64,000 bases of DNA from Zygnema cylindricum (lineage: Eukaryota; Streptophyta; Zygnematophyceae; Zygnematales; Zygnemataceae). Location of the stretch: assembly GCA_037447655.1 (NCBI GenBank), contig JBBHKE010002506.1, positions 135,650 to 199,649 of the forward strand, read 5' to 3'. Made by a program: the position numbers and the translations under genes. Below are positions 48,148 to 58,937 of the stretch, in pieces; the first letter of the stretch is position 1, and each line of letters starts with the position of its first letter. The notes beneath the pieces were generated by a model. The model was not told where the DNA came from, made no database searches, and worked only from the letters and a program-made list of their open reading frames with translations.

Positions 48148-48890
48148 CTAAGTGGTTATTATTCTCCCATCCCTATACTTTATCCCTATAGTAGGGATCT
48201 TTCTCACTTTGGTAAACAATGGTTTTTCTTCACACATATGCATATAGGCTCCTGAATCAATAATCCATCTTTTTTCACGAGCTTCTCTTACTCCCTCGAA
48301 AGCACATTTTTGCGTCCTTGGAATCTCCGGCTCACCTTTCACCTCCAGCTCCTCGTTGAGGAGAAGTTCTCCATCGTCTTTATCAGAATCCTCTCTTATG
48401 ACTTGTGTTGCCACAAATGCCTTATTTTTTCATACGGCTGGTTTTTCAATCTATTCCTCGTTCAATCTCACCTTTGTCAGCTAAGTACACTTTTCATGTT
48501 ATATCCTAGCTTCTAACAAAAGTGTTAGAGCTCCTTCGGAGGCCTCAAACTAGATTTGTCTGAGTGGTTTCCACTTCCTCCTCCACCAAAGTTTCCATAA
48601 GATTTCTTGGAATCCTTATCGCCCCAATTTGTTTTAGCAGCCAATGCTTAAACACACTTTCCTCCTCTCCGACCCTCAATTGTGCTTTCCCGAACCAAAA
48701 TCATCCCCACAACAGAGTTCTAGATCCATCAATGATCTGGCAAATCCTGAAGCGAGGTAACAATGTTTTCATAATCATCTAGGAGTTTCATCAAAAAAGT
48801 ATTCACCTTCTCTTTCTCCGTCTCCCTTTTCCCTGCACTCTCCAACTCCATAAATAACGTGGCCAAATCATTATAAAAGTCTCAGAAAAA
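48148..48890 (-). pseudogene. Copia protease and gag C-terminus
   Basis: The minus frame 48148-48414 runs from the acidic gag tail (EDSDKDDGELLLNEELEVKG) through QKCAFEG to the protease motif W-I-I-D-S-G-A-Y-M-H-M-C, with the aspartate kept. Upstream to 48890, gag is readable in pieces (ALAAKTNWGDKDSKKSYGNF). The element ends at about 48890 inside gag, where it meets the recombinase gene. Confidence 0.85.
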
Positions 48891-48954
48891 TGAAGTTGTC
48901 AATGAAATCACGCTTACAAATACATATACAAAAGCTATGGTAAATTGAGTTTAC

Positions 48955-50484
48955 AAGTACATTAGATTGAGCAAACCATGACTCTCTAGAAGAAAAATCC
49001 AAGCACCCCCAACCGGTCCCTCCTTTCATGTGAAATATGTATAGTAGCCACATAGAAATCCCTCCAACATGACAAAGGTCCCAATCCCTATTTCGGATTA
49101 CGCCGAAATGCTCTTTTTGACCATTCTGCAATACAAATAACAACGCACACTTAGTTGTTATAACCACAAAGCAATGACATTGTCTTATGCATTTTTAACG
49201 AAGTAATAACACAAAGATAGATATACCTTATTAGTTTTGCCGTTCATGTCCAAAAATCCGAGCATGTGACAAGACGTGGGACCCACACTATCCACTTCTA
49301 TGTGAAACAAATCGCATTAGTTCACAGCTCGGGCACTGTTTCCCCTTTCTAGCTGCAAAATGGGTTGAAATGGTAATGCCACGGGCCAACATGTTCTCAT
49401 GCACTAAATCCATCGTCGTACAATTTTCACGCCATTTCCTACTCATTTCTTTAAGTTGCTTGTCGTTATACCCGTCGCTAATAGCCCCCGACTGTCGATC
49501 CAAATATTCCCGTTTACACCTCACACCGATGCGAATCATTCCTTTCATAATATTAGATGTAAAAGGACCATTTCCGACGTCTTCGTATGTCATCCCTATG
49601 ATATCGCATTGTGTTTTATGTGAAAACTTTAATGCTTTCATCATGGCCTGTAAAAAACCTTGTGTCTGCAAAGGACAAAATAAGAAATCAAATTCAAACC
49701 ATATTTTCCCAATGTCAAAATTTCTTTATGCACAAACTAATACTTTTGTTGCTTTTCTCTCTCTCTCCAACTCCCCCCACACCTTTTCATTCTCAAACAG
49801 TTTTGAATTTTATAACATTGTTTGGTTGTTCGCAAACACCAAAGCCTAACGTACCTGTTTTTGATGCGACAGATAAAATGCATCTACCGACTTCTGTTGA
49901 ATAAGTATAGTCTCAAAGTAAGGCTCATCTAGGTGAGACCTATACGTTCCCCATTCCTCCCTCCTATTTTTCGAAGGTAGTTTGGAGGAAAAACATTCCC
50001 TTTCTCAACGTGTAACTTCTCTTGCTCAGCCCGACAGTTCTTTAGAATAACACACATCACAAAATTCAAACCCCAATTATTTTAAAACAAATGAAACATG
50101 TGACAAAACAAAGACAAAATAAATAAACAACTACCATTTTTTAGTTAAATGATCGTTCAATATTCCCAAAACCCACTTAATCAATTATAGTAATATTATA
50201 AGTTTGCCATGCACCTTCCACTGTCGCATGCGTCTCGTGTACTGTATGTGGGTTTCTTTTGATATTGTCTCGTCTTGTGTACTGTATGTGGGTTTCTTTT
50301 GATACTGTCTCTGTTTGACAAACTGCCTCTCGTGTAGATTCTTTTGTGGTCAGAGTGAAATCGACTGGTGGTTCCACCCTTCTCTTCTTCGTGCGCCTAT
50401 TAACGTCTTCGTCGTCTGGTTCGCCATCGTCATATCTTGACATTACTCCTTCACGTCCATTTCTCCTCCTACGCACTAAAGTAC
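48955..50484 (-). pseudogene. Crypton/NDC10-like tyrosine recombinase, four exons, broken
   Basis: Candidate exons: 50484-50215 (A), 50003-49855 (B), 49665-49227 (C) and 49125-48955 (D), all with GT-AG borders and matching phases (A ends with one extra base, B starts with two). Exon A has a basic stretch NRRTKKRRVE like a nuclear signal. B and C carry REEWGTYRSHLDEPYF and a helical region. Late C, after a one-base frameshift near 49330, reads R-G-N-S-A-R-A-V-N-stop-C-D-L-F-H-I-E-V, then G-P-T-S-C and N-G-K-T-N-K. D continues G-Q-K-E-H-F-G-V-I-R-N-R-D, L-C-H-V-G-G and W-G-C-L-D-F. This order (RGxxxR, GPTxC, NGKTNQ-like, IRxxD...C.VG, PDF-like) is that of Crypton recombinases and NDC10 domain II. 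The C-terminal H-x-x-R and tyrosine are missing. Family from memory, so moderately sure. Confidence 0.6.
50236..50312. repeat. 40-bp tandem duplication in recombinase exon A
   Basis: GTGTACTGTATGTGGGTTTC occurs at 50237 and 50277. The 40-bp period is not a multiple of three, so the two units are read in different frames (HIQYTRRDN and NPHTVHET). Confidence 0.9.
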
Positions 50485-50485
50485 C

Positions 50486-51380
50486 TGTTGAAAAGAGGTA
50501 ATTAATAGTTCACTTTTATATTTTAGTTAGAATGTAAAGAGAGAGAAAGAGAGAACCAAAGGCACGCCATGGCTGCCGCGTCATTTAGAAGGAGGCAGAA
50601 TGAAATAGAAGGTATTTTACTATTTGTAGCAAAATACTGCCTCTGGCTGGATTTGAACCGGGGTCTACAGACTATTATTTAGACCTAAGCCTTATCCATT
50701 AAGGCACTAGCGAAACGTTGTACGTACTACGTTTTACGCATATTGATCTATTTATTAAACGGACTAATTTACAGACTAACGAAAACACGCATTAATCAAT
50801 TCATGCATGGAAGCGAATCGAAGCCGCATAAATACAAATGATCGGATGGCCACAATTGCAGCCGCCACCCGCAATAAACTTTCGGCGGCCTTTGGGGATA
50901 GCGTCACGCAACGCCACGTGGCACCATATTATTGGATACCGGAGAAGATGGGAGGAGGAACCATGGCTCCCGTTTTGACAGGCGTCACTTTGAAAGCCAT
51001 GTCGTACAATGGTCGTACGATAAGTACATCGCCTAGTGTACCTTCTTGTACTATATAGTGTTTCTATTGGACTAGGGTTTAGTAGTAGGCAGTCGTAAGT
51101 CGGCCGACCAGGACTTAGTGAAATTTAGGTACCTCTCTCTAAGAGAGCTTATAACTATAAAGGTCATCTTTGACCAACCATAACTTACTGCTCAGGGGAG
51201 CAAATTTAGTGATTCTTTTTGCGTTTCACTAAGGGAAGTCTTCTCCTCACAGGGATGAGAGTGGTCAGAATATTTGTGTGCCAGGGCGGTGCTTATTCAG
51301 CGGGAAAGTAGTAGGGGCAAATATTATCCTAGAGGCTTTACATAGGCTGCTCATTCTCTGGGTCAATGGAGACCACATAA
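50486..51380 (+). repeat. LTR3 copy 4 (5' LTR)
   Basis: It starts TGTTGAAAAGAGGTAATTAA and ends GACCACATAATTGCA, immediately followed by CGTTATG and a copia gag. Contains GCATGGAAGCGAATCGAAGC, CCACGTGGCACCA and the SINE-like module (50540-50712). Its start lies against exon A of the recombinase gene, and read on the minus strand its first bases form the string CTTTTCAACA in front of the exon. Confidence 0.75.
50540..50712 (-). ncRNA. SINE-like module in LTR3 copy 4, best tRNA head
   Basis: On the minus strand: A-box-like GTGCCTTAATGGATAAGGC (50689-50707), a perfect B box GGTTCAAATCC (50649-50659), a linker, then GCCATGGC (50566-50573). This is the clearest RNA polymerase III promoter pair in the window. 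The TACGACAAG segment of the other copies is not evident here. Confidence 0.6.
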
Positions 51381-52370
51381 TTGCACGTTATGAGCCCACC
51401 CTCTAGGGTGCCCATATTTCATGGATCAGACTTTCTTTATTGGGAAATGATGATGGAGGGAGAACTATTTGAGAAACACCTAGGAGGCATAGTGTTCGGA
51501 CAAGTTCCATGCCCACCTCCACCTGGGTTTGGAGGAACGCGTTTTTTTGGCACCTCCGCCTCTACAGTAGGTAGAACAACTGCCACTATCACTGACAATG
51601 AAGACGAGGAAGGAGAGGAGATTGTCATGGAAGGAGAAAAGGGAGGAGTTGCAACTCAAGTGACACCTTTGCCGAAGGCGATACCGGCAGCAGCACCACC
51701 AGCAACGGCGACAAGGGTTCAAGCCGAAAGACCAGAGTATGAAAAGTGGAACTACAAAGACAAGGTTGCTAAGCTCTTAATTCTTAAAAGTGTAGCAAAG
51801 GGCATTGTCATTTCCCTTATGCAAATCAAATCTTCATCTCAGATTTGGATATCACTAGTTAACAAATATAAGAGTGGATCATTACCACTGCAACAGTTGG
51901 CAGAAAACAAGATTGCAGCTTATACTTATAAGGGAGGAAGCATGAATAATTATTGCAATGATTTAGGAGCATTAATTGGAGAGCTAGAGAGTGCAGGTAA
52001 CTCATGGTCTGAGAGACAAAGAGTGAACACATTAATGATGAAACTACCTGAAGAGTATGAGAATATCATTAATCAATTGCAGGACATAGGAGATAGCAAA
52101 TGGAATTGGGATGACACAGTGGGAATGATTTTAGTGAAAGAAATCACCATAGAGCTTAAGAGAGGGAGTCCAAGTGTTCAAGCATTGTCTCCAGGAGCTG
52201 ATTGGCGGAAGCGTGATGAGGAGAGAAAGAAAGATCCCTATAAAAACTTCGGGAAAGAGGACAAGGAGGTGGCAGATTTGATAGACAGGGGAGAGGAACT
52301 TCTCGAGGAGGATTATATCACTTCTGCAAGAAAACGGGACACTATATGGCAGATTGTGGCAAACTTGTAG
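51381..52370 (+). CDS. Copia gag, long open frame
   Basis: A nearly uninterrupted gag of ~326 residues. The likely start is the ATG at 51390 (MSPPSRVPIFHGSDFLYWEM), just after the LTR. Core motifs include YKSGSLPLQQLAENKIAAYT, YKGGSMNNYCNDLGALIGEL, RQRVNTLMMKLPEEYENIIN and W-N-W-D-D-T-V-G-M-I-L. A proline/alanine/acidic stretch (~residues 55-110) precedes it. The end loses frame near 52300, so the knuckle follows in another frame. It is the best-preserved gag here and could still make a truncated capsid protein. Confidence 0.88.
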   Translation: MHVMSPPSRVPIFHGSDFLYWEMMMEGELFEKHLGGIVFGQVPCPPPPGFGGTRFFGTSASTVGRTTATITDNEDEEGEEIVMEGEKGGVATQVTPLPKAIPAAAPPATATRVQAERPEYEKWNYKDKVAKLLILKSVAKGIVISLMQIKSSSQIWISLVNKYKSGSLPLQQLAENKIAAYTYKGGSMNNYCNDLGALIGELESAGNSWSERQRVNTLMMKLPEEYENIINQLQDIGDSKWNWDDTVGMILVKEITIELKRGSPSVQALSPGADWRKRDEERKKDPYKNFGKEDKEVADLIDRGEELLEEDYITSARKRDTIWQIVANL

Positions 52371-52685
52371 ATCTTCGACTAAAATATGGGCAAGGGACCT
52401 CAAAAAATGGAGGAAAGAAAAAGGCTTTCCTAACTCAATTTCATGATGAGCAAGAGAACGAAGAAACCGAATAGGAAGAGGAGCTTAAGGAGCTTGAGGA
52501 GCTTCTTCTTAATCCGAAAAACACTGAAAAGCATGTTGACCTTCCACGGAGACAAAAATGTGCTTTCGGAGGTAAGAGGGATCCACCTGAAGATGGGTAG
52601 ATCATAGACTCAGGGGTCTCAATGCATATGTGCAAAGATAAAAGGTGGTTCACTAAACTGAGAAAGATCCCAACAGTTAAGATAG
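52318..52685 (+). pseudogene. Copia CCHC knuckle and protease start, cut by gap
   Basis: In the shifted frame: H-F-C-K-K-T-G-H-Y-M-A-D-C (knuckle with its first cysteine lost, tyrosine in its place), an acidic tail, QKCAFGG, then stop and I-I-D-S-G-V-S-M-H-M-C, the protease motif with the catalytic aspartate. It ends TKLRKIPTVKI at the N gap. Confidence 0.85.
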
Positions 52686-52695
52686 NNNNNNNNNN
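52686..52695. other. Assembly gap of ten Ns
   Basis: Ten N characters. Left of it is the protease region of a plus-strand copia element; right of it is a minus-strand copia integrase/RT region. The true distance and junction are unknown. Confidence 1.
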
Positions 52696-53980
52696 CCACA
52701 TCGGCTCTCTGAATTAGCCTGTAATTCACTGTCACGGACATCATACAACAGCCTATTTTTCTATTCTTTTTCGAAAACCAGTTTTCGATACTTAACACGA
52801 TTGATAGAGTTTTTATCTCAGGAATGGAGCTGTCAATTTCCTGTGTATGGAATATTTTCTACCTAACCCTCTTTTGGATTATAAAGTGTGAATTTCCACA
52901 AGCCTTCAGTTCACAAATCAGATTTGTGTTTTTTTTAGACTAACCTTCAATCTACGTTCCCCTTTCAGCCCTATGGATGAACCCATATTACTTTTACATT
53001 TCCCCATATCTCAAATATTAGAGTCTTCTCTTCTGATGGACTTTCCTTCATCCATGACTAATTAGTGTTTTACTAGAATGATGTCTTCTCTTCTGAGATT
53101 ATAAACTCTATACCCCTTTACATTTTCATTATACCCAAGTAGGTATCCCGACTTTCCCCTTGCATCTAACTTCCAATCAGATTTTTTTTGTGTTTAGACT
53201 AAACACTTGACTTCCGAACACCTTTAAGTGTGAAATATTAGGTTTTCTCCCAATCCATCTTTTATAAGGTATGTGTCCTTTAACTGTCGAGGTAAGGACT
53301 CTATTTTTGAGATAGTTAGCACAATTCATAGCTTTTGACCAAAAGCTTTTTCTTATCTTTTTATCCGACAACATACTACAGGCACTGTCACTTAATGTCC
53401 GATTAAGTCTCTCGGCTACACCGTTTTATTATGGGTTCTTTGGAACAGTCTTTTGGTGTTGAAGCCCTTCATTTTTCAAATAATCCTCAAACTTATTAGA
53501 AGTGTATTCCCCCCCATTATCACTCCTCACTCTCTTTATAGGTGTCTCATGAAGCTTCTCACTACATGCTTTATATTATTTAAAATAAGCGGAAGCCTCA
53601 TATTGCTTTTCAAGAAATCTACTATAGAGTATCTAGACCAATCATCAGTGATAGTTAGCATAAATCTTTTCCCTCCAACTGATGGCACTTTGGCCTGTCC
53701 CCTGATGTCACTATGAATCATATCTAAGACCTTTTCACCCATATGTGTTGTGGTTTTTGGGAAAGGCAATTTGTGGGCCTTGCCTTGAGCACATCCCCTA
53801 CAATCATCCAAGGGCTCATAATCTCCAAAATATATTCCCTCAACTACACCTATTTTTTTCATTTCTTTCAATCTATCTAGATGCACATGTCCCAATCTTT
53901 TATGCCACATCATTAAATCACTTACACCGACATAGTAAATTCCCGTCTTTCCATTACTCAAATTCAGCCTAAACATTCAT
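52696..53980 (-). pseudogene. Copia integrase of the right-hand element
   Basis: The minus frame 53536-53976 reads M-W-H-K-R-L-G-H-V-H, D-C-R-G-C-A-Q-G-K and then the core start MIHSDIRGQAKVPSVGGKRF with the first aspartate. 53177-53374 continues the C-terminal region (FWSKAMNCANYLKN, GRKPNISHLKVFGSQ). The second-aspartate and glutamate segments lie in between in other frames. It decays toward the gap. Confidence 0.9.
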
Positions 53981-54284
53981 TGGTTACCCTTTTCAGCTGT
54001 GAAGCACACTCATTCTCATAGGTAGCAACAAAGACCACTTTCTTAGTTCTAGTCTCAAAACCCTTATTATCTAAGACCGACGTAGAGATAAGATTCTTGT
54101 TCAACTTTAGAATAAAAAGAACATCAAAGAAATTGACTATGGATGTCTTACCATCAACTAAGACTCTCAGATCCACAAATCCCACAAAATTAGTGGTTAA
54201 TCTTCTCCTATCCCCATACTCTATCTCTACAGTGGGGATCTTTATTATTTTGGTAAACAATGGTTTTTCTATACACATATGCAT
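53964..54284 (-). pseudogene. Copia protease, right-hand element
   Basis: The minus frame begins at M-H-M-C-I-E-K-P-L-F-T-K. The preceding active-site codons read W-I-I-D followed by a stop (54292-54300), so the D-S-G becomes D-stop-R. It then carries the family's VDLRVLVDGKTSIVNFFDVL and LNKNLISTSVLDNKG. Confidence 0.85.
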
Positions 54285-54293
54285 AGAGGCTCT

Positions 54294-55455
54294 TCAATCA
54301 ATAATCCATCCTTCTTCAAGAGCATTTTTTACTCCACCGAAAGCACACTTTTGCCTCCTTGGAATCTCCGGCACACCTTTCACCTCTAGTATCTTGTTGA
54401 GGAAAAGTTCTTCATCGTCCTCATCGGAATCCTCTCCCATGACTTGTGTTGCCACAAATGCCTTCATCTTTCCTGCTGCTGATTTTTCGATATGCCCCTC
54501 CTTCAATATCAACTTTGTTAATTTAGTACACTCCGCAATGTAATGACTCGGCTTCCTACAAAAGTTACAGAGCCCCTTCGGAGGCCTTAATCTAAATCCG
54601 TCCGATTGGTTTCCTCTTTCTCCTCCACCAAAGTTTCCATAAGGTTTATTGGAATCATTATCTCCCCAATTAGTTCTAGTAGCCAATGCTTAAACACTCT
54701 TTCCTCCTCTCCGAATTTCAATTGTGATTTCTCGAACCAAAATCATCCCCAGAACAGGGTTCCAAATCCATCAATGGTCTGGTAAATTCTGAACCTTGTT
54801 AACAATGTTTTCATAATCAGGTGGGAGTTTCATCAACAAAGTATTCACCTTCTCTTTCTCGCTCTCCTTTTTTCCTGCACTCTCCTACTCTATGAATAAC
54901 TCGGCCAAGTCATTACAAAAGTCTAACATCTTTCCCCCTTTGTACACATATGGTTTTACCTTGTGATCTACCAGCTTCTGCTGCTCAATCGTACCACTGT
55001 TGTAAATGTTGACAAGAGCCTCCCACAACTCGTCCACCCTGTCCACATGAAGATGAGGTGTAGCAACTGCTTGAGTGAGACGCTCGAGAATAAAATGAGT
55101 CGCCACAGTGTTGTTGAATTCCTAGATTTCAGTATCATTTGCCTCGGTTTTTCTGAACATCTACTACCAGAACAGATCTAGTAGCCATTGGTGTGAGTTT
55201 CTCCTTCCCATTCTACTTCCCTTTCTCCTTCTTTTTGTCTAACACGATGCTTTACCTATTATCTTCTACCACCTCTGCCTCCGCAGATCTTCTAGTGAAT
55301 CGTGGTGGAACTCCTAATTTTGTAGTTCGCCGACGCACACGACCAGTCACAATGCCCCATAGCCGTTTTTCAAATAATGCACCCCTCATCAAGGTTTCCT
55401 AGTATTTAAACCTTGTTCCATTGAAAATGGGCACCCTAGAGTGTGGGCCCATATT
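54294..55455 (-). pseudogene. Copia gag, right-hand element
   Basis: Two good minus frames. 54885-55106 gives the capsid part (VDELWEALVNIYNSGTIEQQ, VYKGGKMLDFCNDLAELF). 54294-54686 gives the basic linker, a perfect knuckle C-N-F-C-R-K-P-S-H-Y-I-A-E-C except for S in place of G, and the acidic tail to QKCAFGG. The N-terminal part between 55110 and 55455 is riddled with stops. It starts right after LTR3 copy 5. Confidence 0.88.
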
Positions 55456-56455
55456 GCAATTCTGTGTCCTCCATTGGACGACAGAATATAAGAAGCCTCT
55501 AAATAGTTTTTAACTAACCTACTTCAAGCCACAATCACTGCTGCCCAAGATGGCAAACTGACAGTTTGAATGCACCTTTGAGTAGCCTGGACTTTCGTGA
55601 GTCCGTAGGAAAAAGAATCAGTGAAAACGGCCAACCAACCGATTAATTATTAGGTTGCAAAGATGCCAAGTTTATACAAAACTCTCTAAGGGAGAGAGGT
55701 TACTACCTACCAAATTTTCTAAGTCATAAACCCCTCTCACAACCCCTATCTACTGACGTACGAACCAATCAGATGACTGTAGGGTACAGAAAGGTATTAC
55801 GGCCGATGTACTTTCTGTACGACCTGTGTACGGCAACGCCATTGAGTGGACGTGTGTCCACTTTTAACTCGTCTTTATGTTCCCCAAAATTCCTACGACC
55901 AAATTTTATCCCTCCACGTGGCGCCACCTCATGCCACGTCCACAAACGCCAAAATGACCATTTCGCGATCTCGGCAGTGATAAACGCCGTCGGATTAAAT
56001 ATGACATTAAATGTCGGTCGTCGAAACAAATGTCTGATTCATTTGTTTCCTGCGAGATAATGTTCGCACTATATAACACTTAGTTCTATGTTCTTTCGTC
56101 TGTCATTCCGTTGATCGAATTCATGGTCTGACCACTGTTTAAATAATTATCAAACTTAATATATCCTAACAGACTTCTACGACAGACTGGTTAGAGCTAA
56201 CGGCTACGCCGCGCTCTGCTGGTCCGAGATTTGAGTCATGCCGGACTCAACCTTTTGTTGAGGGTGACGTAAGTCACCCTTTAGTTCTGCCTACTTAGCT
56301 AGGACAGCCATGGCTCAACCACCCTCTTTATCCCTTAGTGACTACAACAAGTATGGTGGGTAGAGAGAGGAGGTGGAGGCAGACTGTCCGCCTTTTTCTT
56401 TTTCCGAATTTACTGAACTATTTAGACCTAGAAAATACTATATAAATTTTATAAT
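55456..56455 (-). repeat. LTR3 copy 5 (5' LTR)
   Basis: On the minus strand it starts TGTTGAAATTATAAAATTTA and ends GAGGACACAGAATTGCA, followed by ATATGGGCCCAC and gag. Contains CCACGTGG-type sequence at 55915 and a SINE-like module at 56170-56420. It abuts LTR3 copy 6 with only ~7 bp between (CATTATG). Confidence 0.8.
56170..56420 (+). ncRNA. SINE-like module in LTR3 copy 5
   Basis: The plus strand reads CTGGTTAGAGCTAACGGCTA (A-box region, 56187), GGTCCGAGATTTGAGTC (B-box region, 56220), core AGCCATGGCT (56306-56315), then GTGACTACAACAAGTATGG. Confidence 0.5.
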
Positions 56456-56469
56456 TTCAACACATAATG

Positions 56470-57426
56470 TGTAATTATGTGACCTCCATTGGTCCACAGA
56501 ATGTGCAGCTTATATGGAGCCTCTATGATAATATTTGCACTTTTGAATTTAGCAATGAATAAGTGCCACCTTGGCACGCAAAAACTCTGACCAACTACAC
56601 CCTTGTGTAGCTAGGACTCCTCTGAGTCCGAAGCATAAGGAATCACTAAAATTGCTCATTTGAGTATTAAGTTATGGCAAACCAAAGATGGCATATATAT
56701 ACAAATGCACTCTGGGAGAGAGGCAACTACCTTAATTTTTCCTAAGTCTTAAGCTCCCTGTCTAAACCTACTAATCAATTAATTGATTGTAAGGTACAAG
56801 AAGGTACAAGTACTACTGTACTTCTTGTAGGACTTTAGAACGGCATGGCCGCTTCGCTGACGCGTGTCAGTTTCTTGAGCCGTAGTTGCCCCCTCATAAT
56901 ACCTGCTTTCCAACTATATCTCGCCACGTGTCGTCCACCGACATTATCTTGCAAACCGCCAAATGTCCACTCCGAAATGGTGGCTCTTCTGCAAGTCGTT
57001 GATCGCGAAGGACATTTGATTTCGTCCGTTGAAATTAAATGTTGTTTCGTTTATTTCTTATGTTATAGTATTTCGAGTGGTACTGTACGTTTCATGTTCA
57101 TTTTGTTTCGTAAGCCGCTAAATGGAAATGTGTCGTCGCGTCACTATTAAAATATTTATCACATACAATGCACATAACGCTTCATTAAGAGCTATTGGAT
57201 AAAGTGGAAGGCTACTCCGTTCGGCAGTTATCCGGGAGGTCACAGGATACATTCTAGCTCGTGACAGGCTATCGTTTGCAAGGGCTGTGTCTTTTGCTTG
57301 TCTTCTTATCTGCTTGAGGTAGCCATGGCTGCCAGCCAGTTCTTTGCGACTACGACAAGTATGATAACTGTCGAATGACCATAGACTAACTAAAGAGATA
57401 TAATACAAAATACCATTTCTCAACAA
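56470..57426 (-). repeat. LTR3 copy 6
   Basis: On the minus strand it starts TGTTGAGAAATGGTATTTTG and ends GGAGGTCACATAATTACA. After only CATTATG, the start of the usual internal region, it is cut by LTR3 copy 5. So copy 5 and its element inserted just inside, or recombined with, an older LTR3 element. Confidence 0.8.
57190..57410 (+). ncRNA. SINE-like module in LTR3 copy 6
   Basis: Plus strand: GAGCTATTGGATAAAGTGGA (A-box region), GGGAGGTCACAGGATACATT (B-box region), core AGCCATGGCT (57321-57330), then TGCGACTACGACAAGTATGA. Confidence 0.5.
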
Positions 57427-57898
57427 TATCCATGTCCCTCGCGTGCGTCTTATGTTTTTGGAGGGAGAAAAAATCATAATGGGAGACATAGTCCTCACAT
57501 ACATTATAATTTTACATCTTTTTTCACGCACATCATTGTATAGTAGTGTTTACGGTTGAAGATGCAACAACAACTAAAAGACGCGACTACCCTCATCGAA
57601 CCCAACTGACTGTTAAGATATTGGGTGAATCAACGGATAGACCGAATTCACGTTTGTTTTCTGTTTCAATTTAGTTTGAGTTTATGTTCACATTATTTAT
57701 TGTGCAGTTTACGTCCGCAGTTAAGTCTTTGCTACGTTTGGTTGAACTTTCAATATTTGTTACATAAGTATTTATTCGTGTCATCTGGTACTGTACGGTT
57801 GATTTGTCATTTATTGCGTAAGACAGTGTACGATGTTTAGGTCCAGCGCACGATTAAGTTCGGCGCACTTATGTTTTACTAGGCGTACACTTTTGAGT
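57427..57898. other. Unassigned DNA between two LTR3 copies
   Basis: About 470 bp with no recognised gene or repeat family. Confidence 0.4.
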
Positions 57899-58937
57899 AG
57901 AAATTAATGGTTCTTTTAGTATTTTTTGGGTTTGAACTTGAAAAAATATTGCAGAAAAGAAATAGAGGCAGTTTGCCTCTAACTCCTTTCTTCAAGCCCC
58001 CACACTTGTCGCAGTCACTGAAGGTTAGAAAGGGAGCTAGAGCCATGGTTGCTTATGCTGTTGAGAGAGATATGTTGTCTAGAGAGAGACATGCCGAAAT
58101 TTTAGTAGGTTTACGAAAAGGTACTTGACAGACCCAAGATTTGATCTTAGTACCTACCGTCCCTCAAAGTCAACAATAGTCGTTAGCTTTGTCTTATAGT
58201 CTAGGACATGTGCTGAGATATATAGAGTTCGATAAGTATTTAAAGATATAAACGTAGACGAATTCATTTGAGGACACGAATTAATTCTTAGCACATAGAT
58301 ACAGTTTAAGTATAGTACTGTTAACGGTACCACACGAAACAAATACCGCACGTTTGTTTCGACGGCTGGAATGAAAAGCCGATTATGATCGAACGGCCAC
58401 AATAGGAGTCGAGATCGCGAAACAGGAGTTTTGACGGTTTTTGTCAAAGCCACGTCAATTGACACGTGGCACCACCTCATTGGCTTGCGACATCTCCGGA
58501 GAGTATAAGAACAAATCCGGATATGGCAGGCGTCAACATTTTGGCCATGTCGTACGATGGCCATACAGAAAGAACTTCGGCACAAGTACCTTTCTGTACG
58601 ATACACTAATCTGATTGGTGCAGTACGCTTGTAATAGAGGGTTTAGAGAGGGATTTATGACTTAGAAAAATTGGTAAGTAGACGCCACTCTCCGAGACTG
58701 TTTCTGTACAAAAGGTCATCTTTGACCCTTCATAACTTACTGCTCAGTGGAGTAAATTCAGAGATGATTTTTACTATCTACTCAAGGGATTCTTCTCTTC
58801 AGAGGGGTGAAGCTGGTCAGAGATTTTGTCTGCCAGGGTGGCAGTTTTTGTTGTTGAAACACAAAGGGGTTAGGGTTATCCTAGGGGCTTCGTGTGAGCT
58901 GCTCATTCTGAGGACAAATGGAGGTCTCAGAATTGCA
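57899..58937 (+). repeat. LTR3 copy 7
   Basis: It starts near AGAAATTAATGGTTCTTTTA, like copy 8, and ends GGAGGTCTCAGAATTGCA. Contains the SINE-like module (57990-58210), a CACGTGGCACCA region, ACGATGGCCATAC, AAAGGTCATCTTTGACC and the closing CTTCAGAGGGGTGAAGCTGG hairpin-like block. No copia gag follows. Confidence 0.75.
57990..58210 (-). ncRNA. SINE-like module in LTR3 copy 7
   Basis: Minus strand: a head with GATCAAATCTTGGG (58139-58152) at the B-box position, core AACCATGGCT (58041-58050), then CAGTGACTGCGACAAGTGTG. Very close to the copy 8 module. Confidence 0.5.

Noticed and set aside
50640-50712. Genuine tRNA gene
   Set aside because: The A and B boxes are good, but I cannot pair a full acceptor stem, and the unit continues into the SINE-like core seen in other LTR3 copies.
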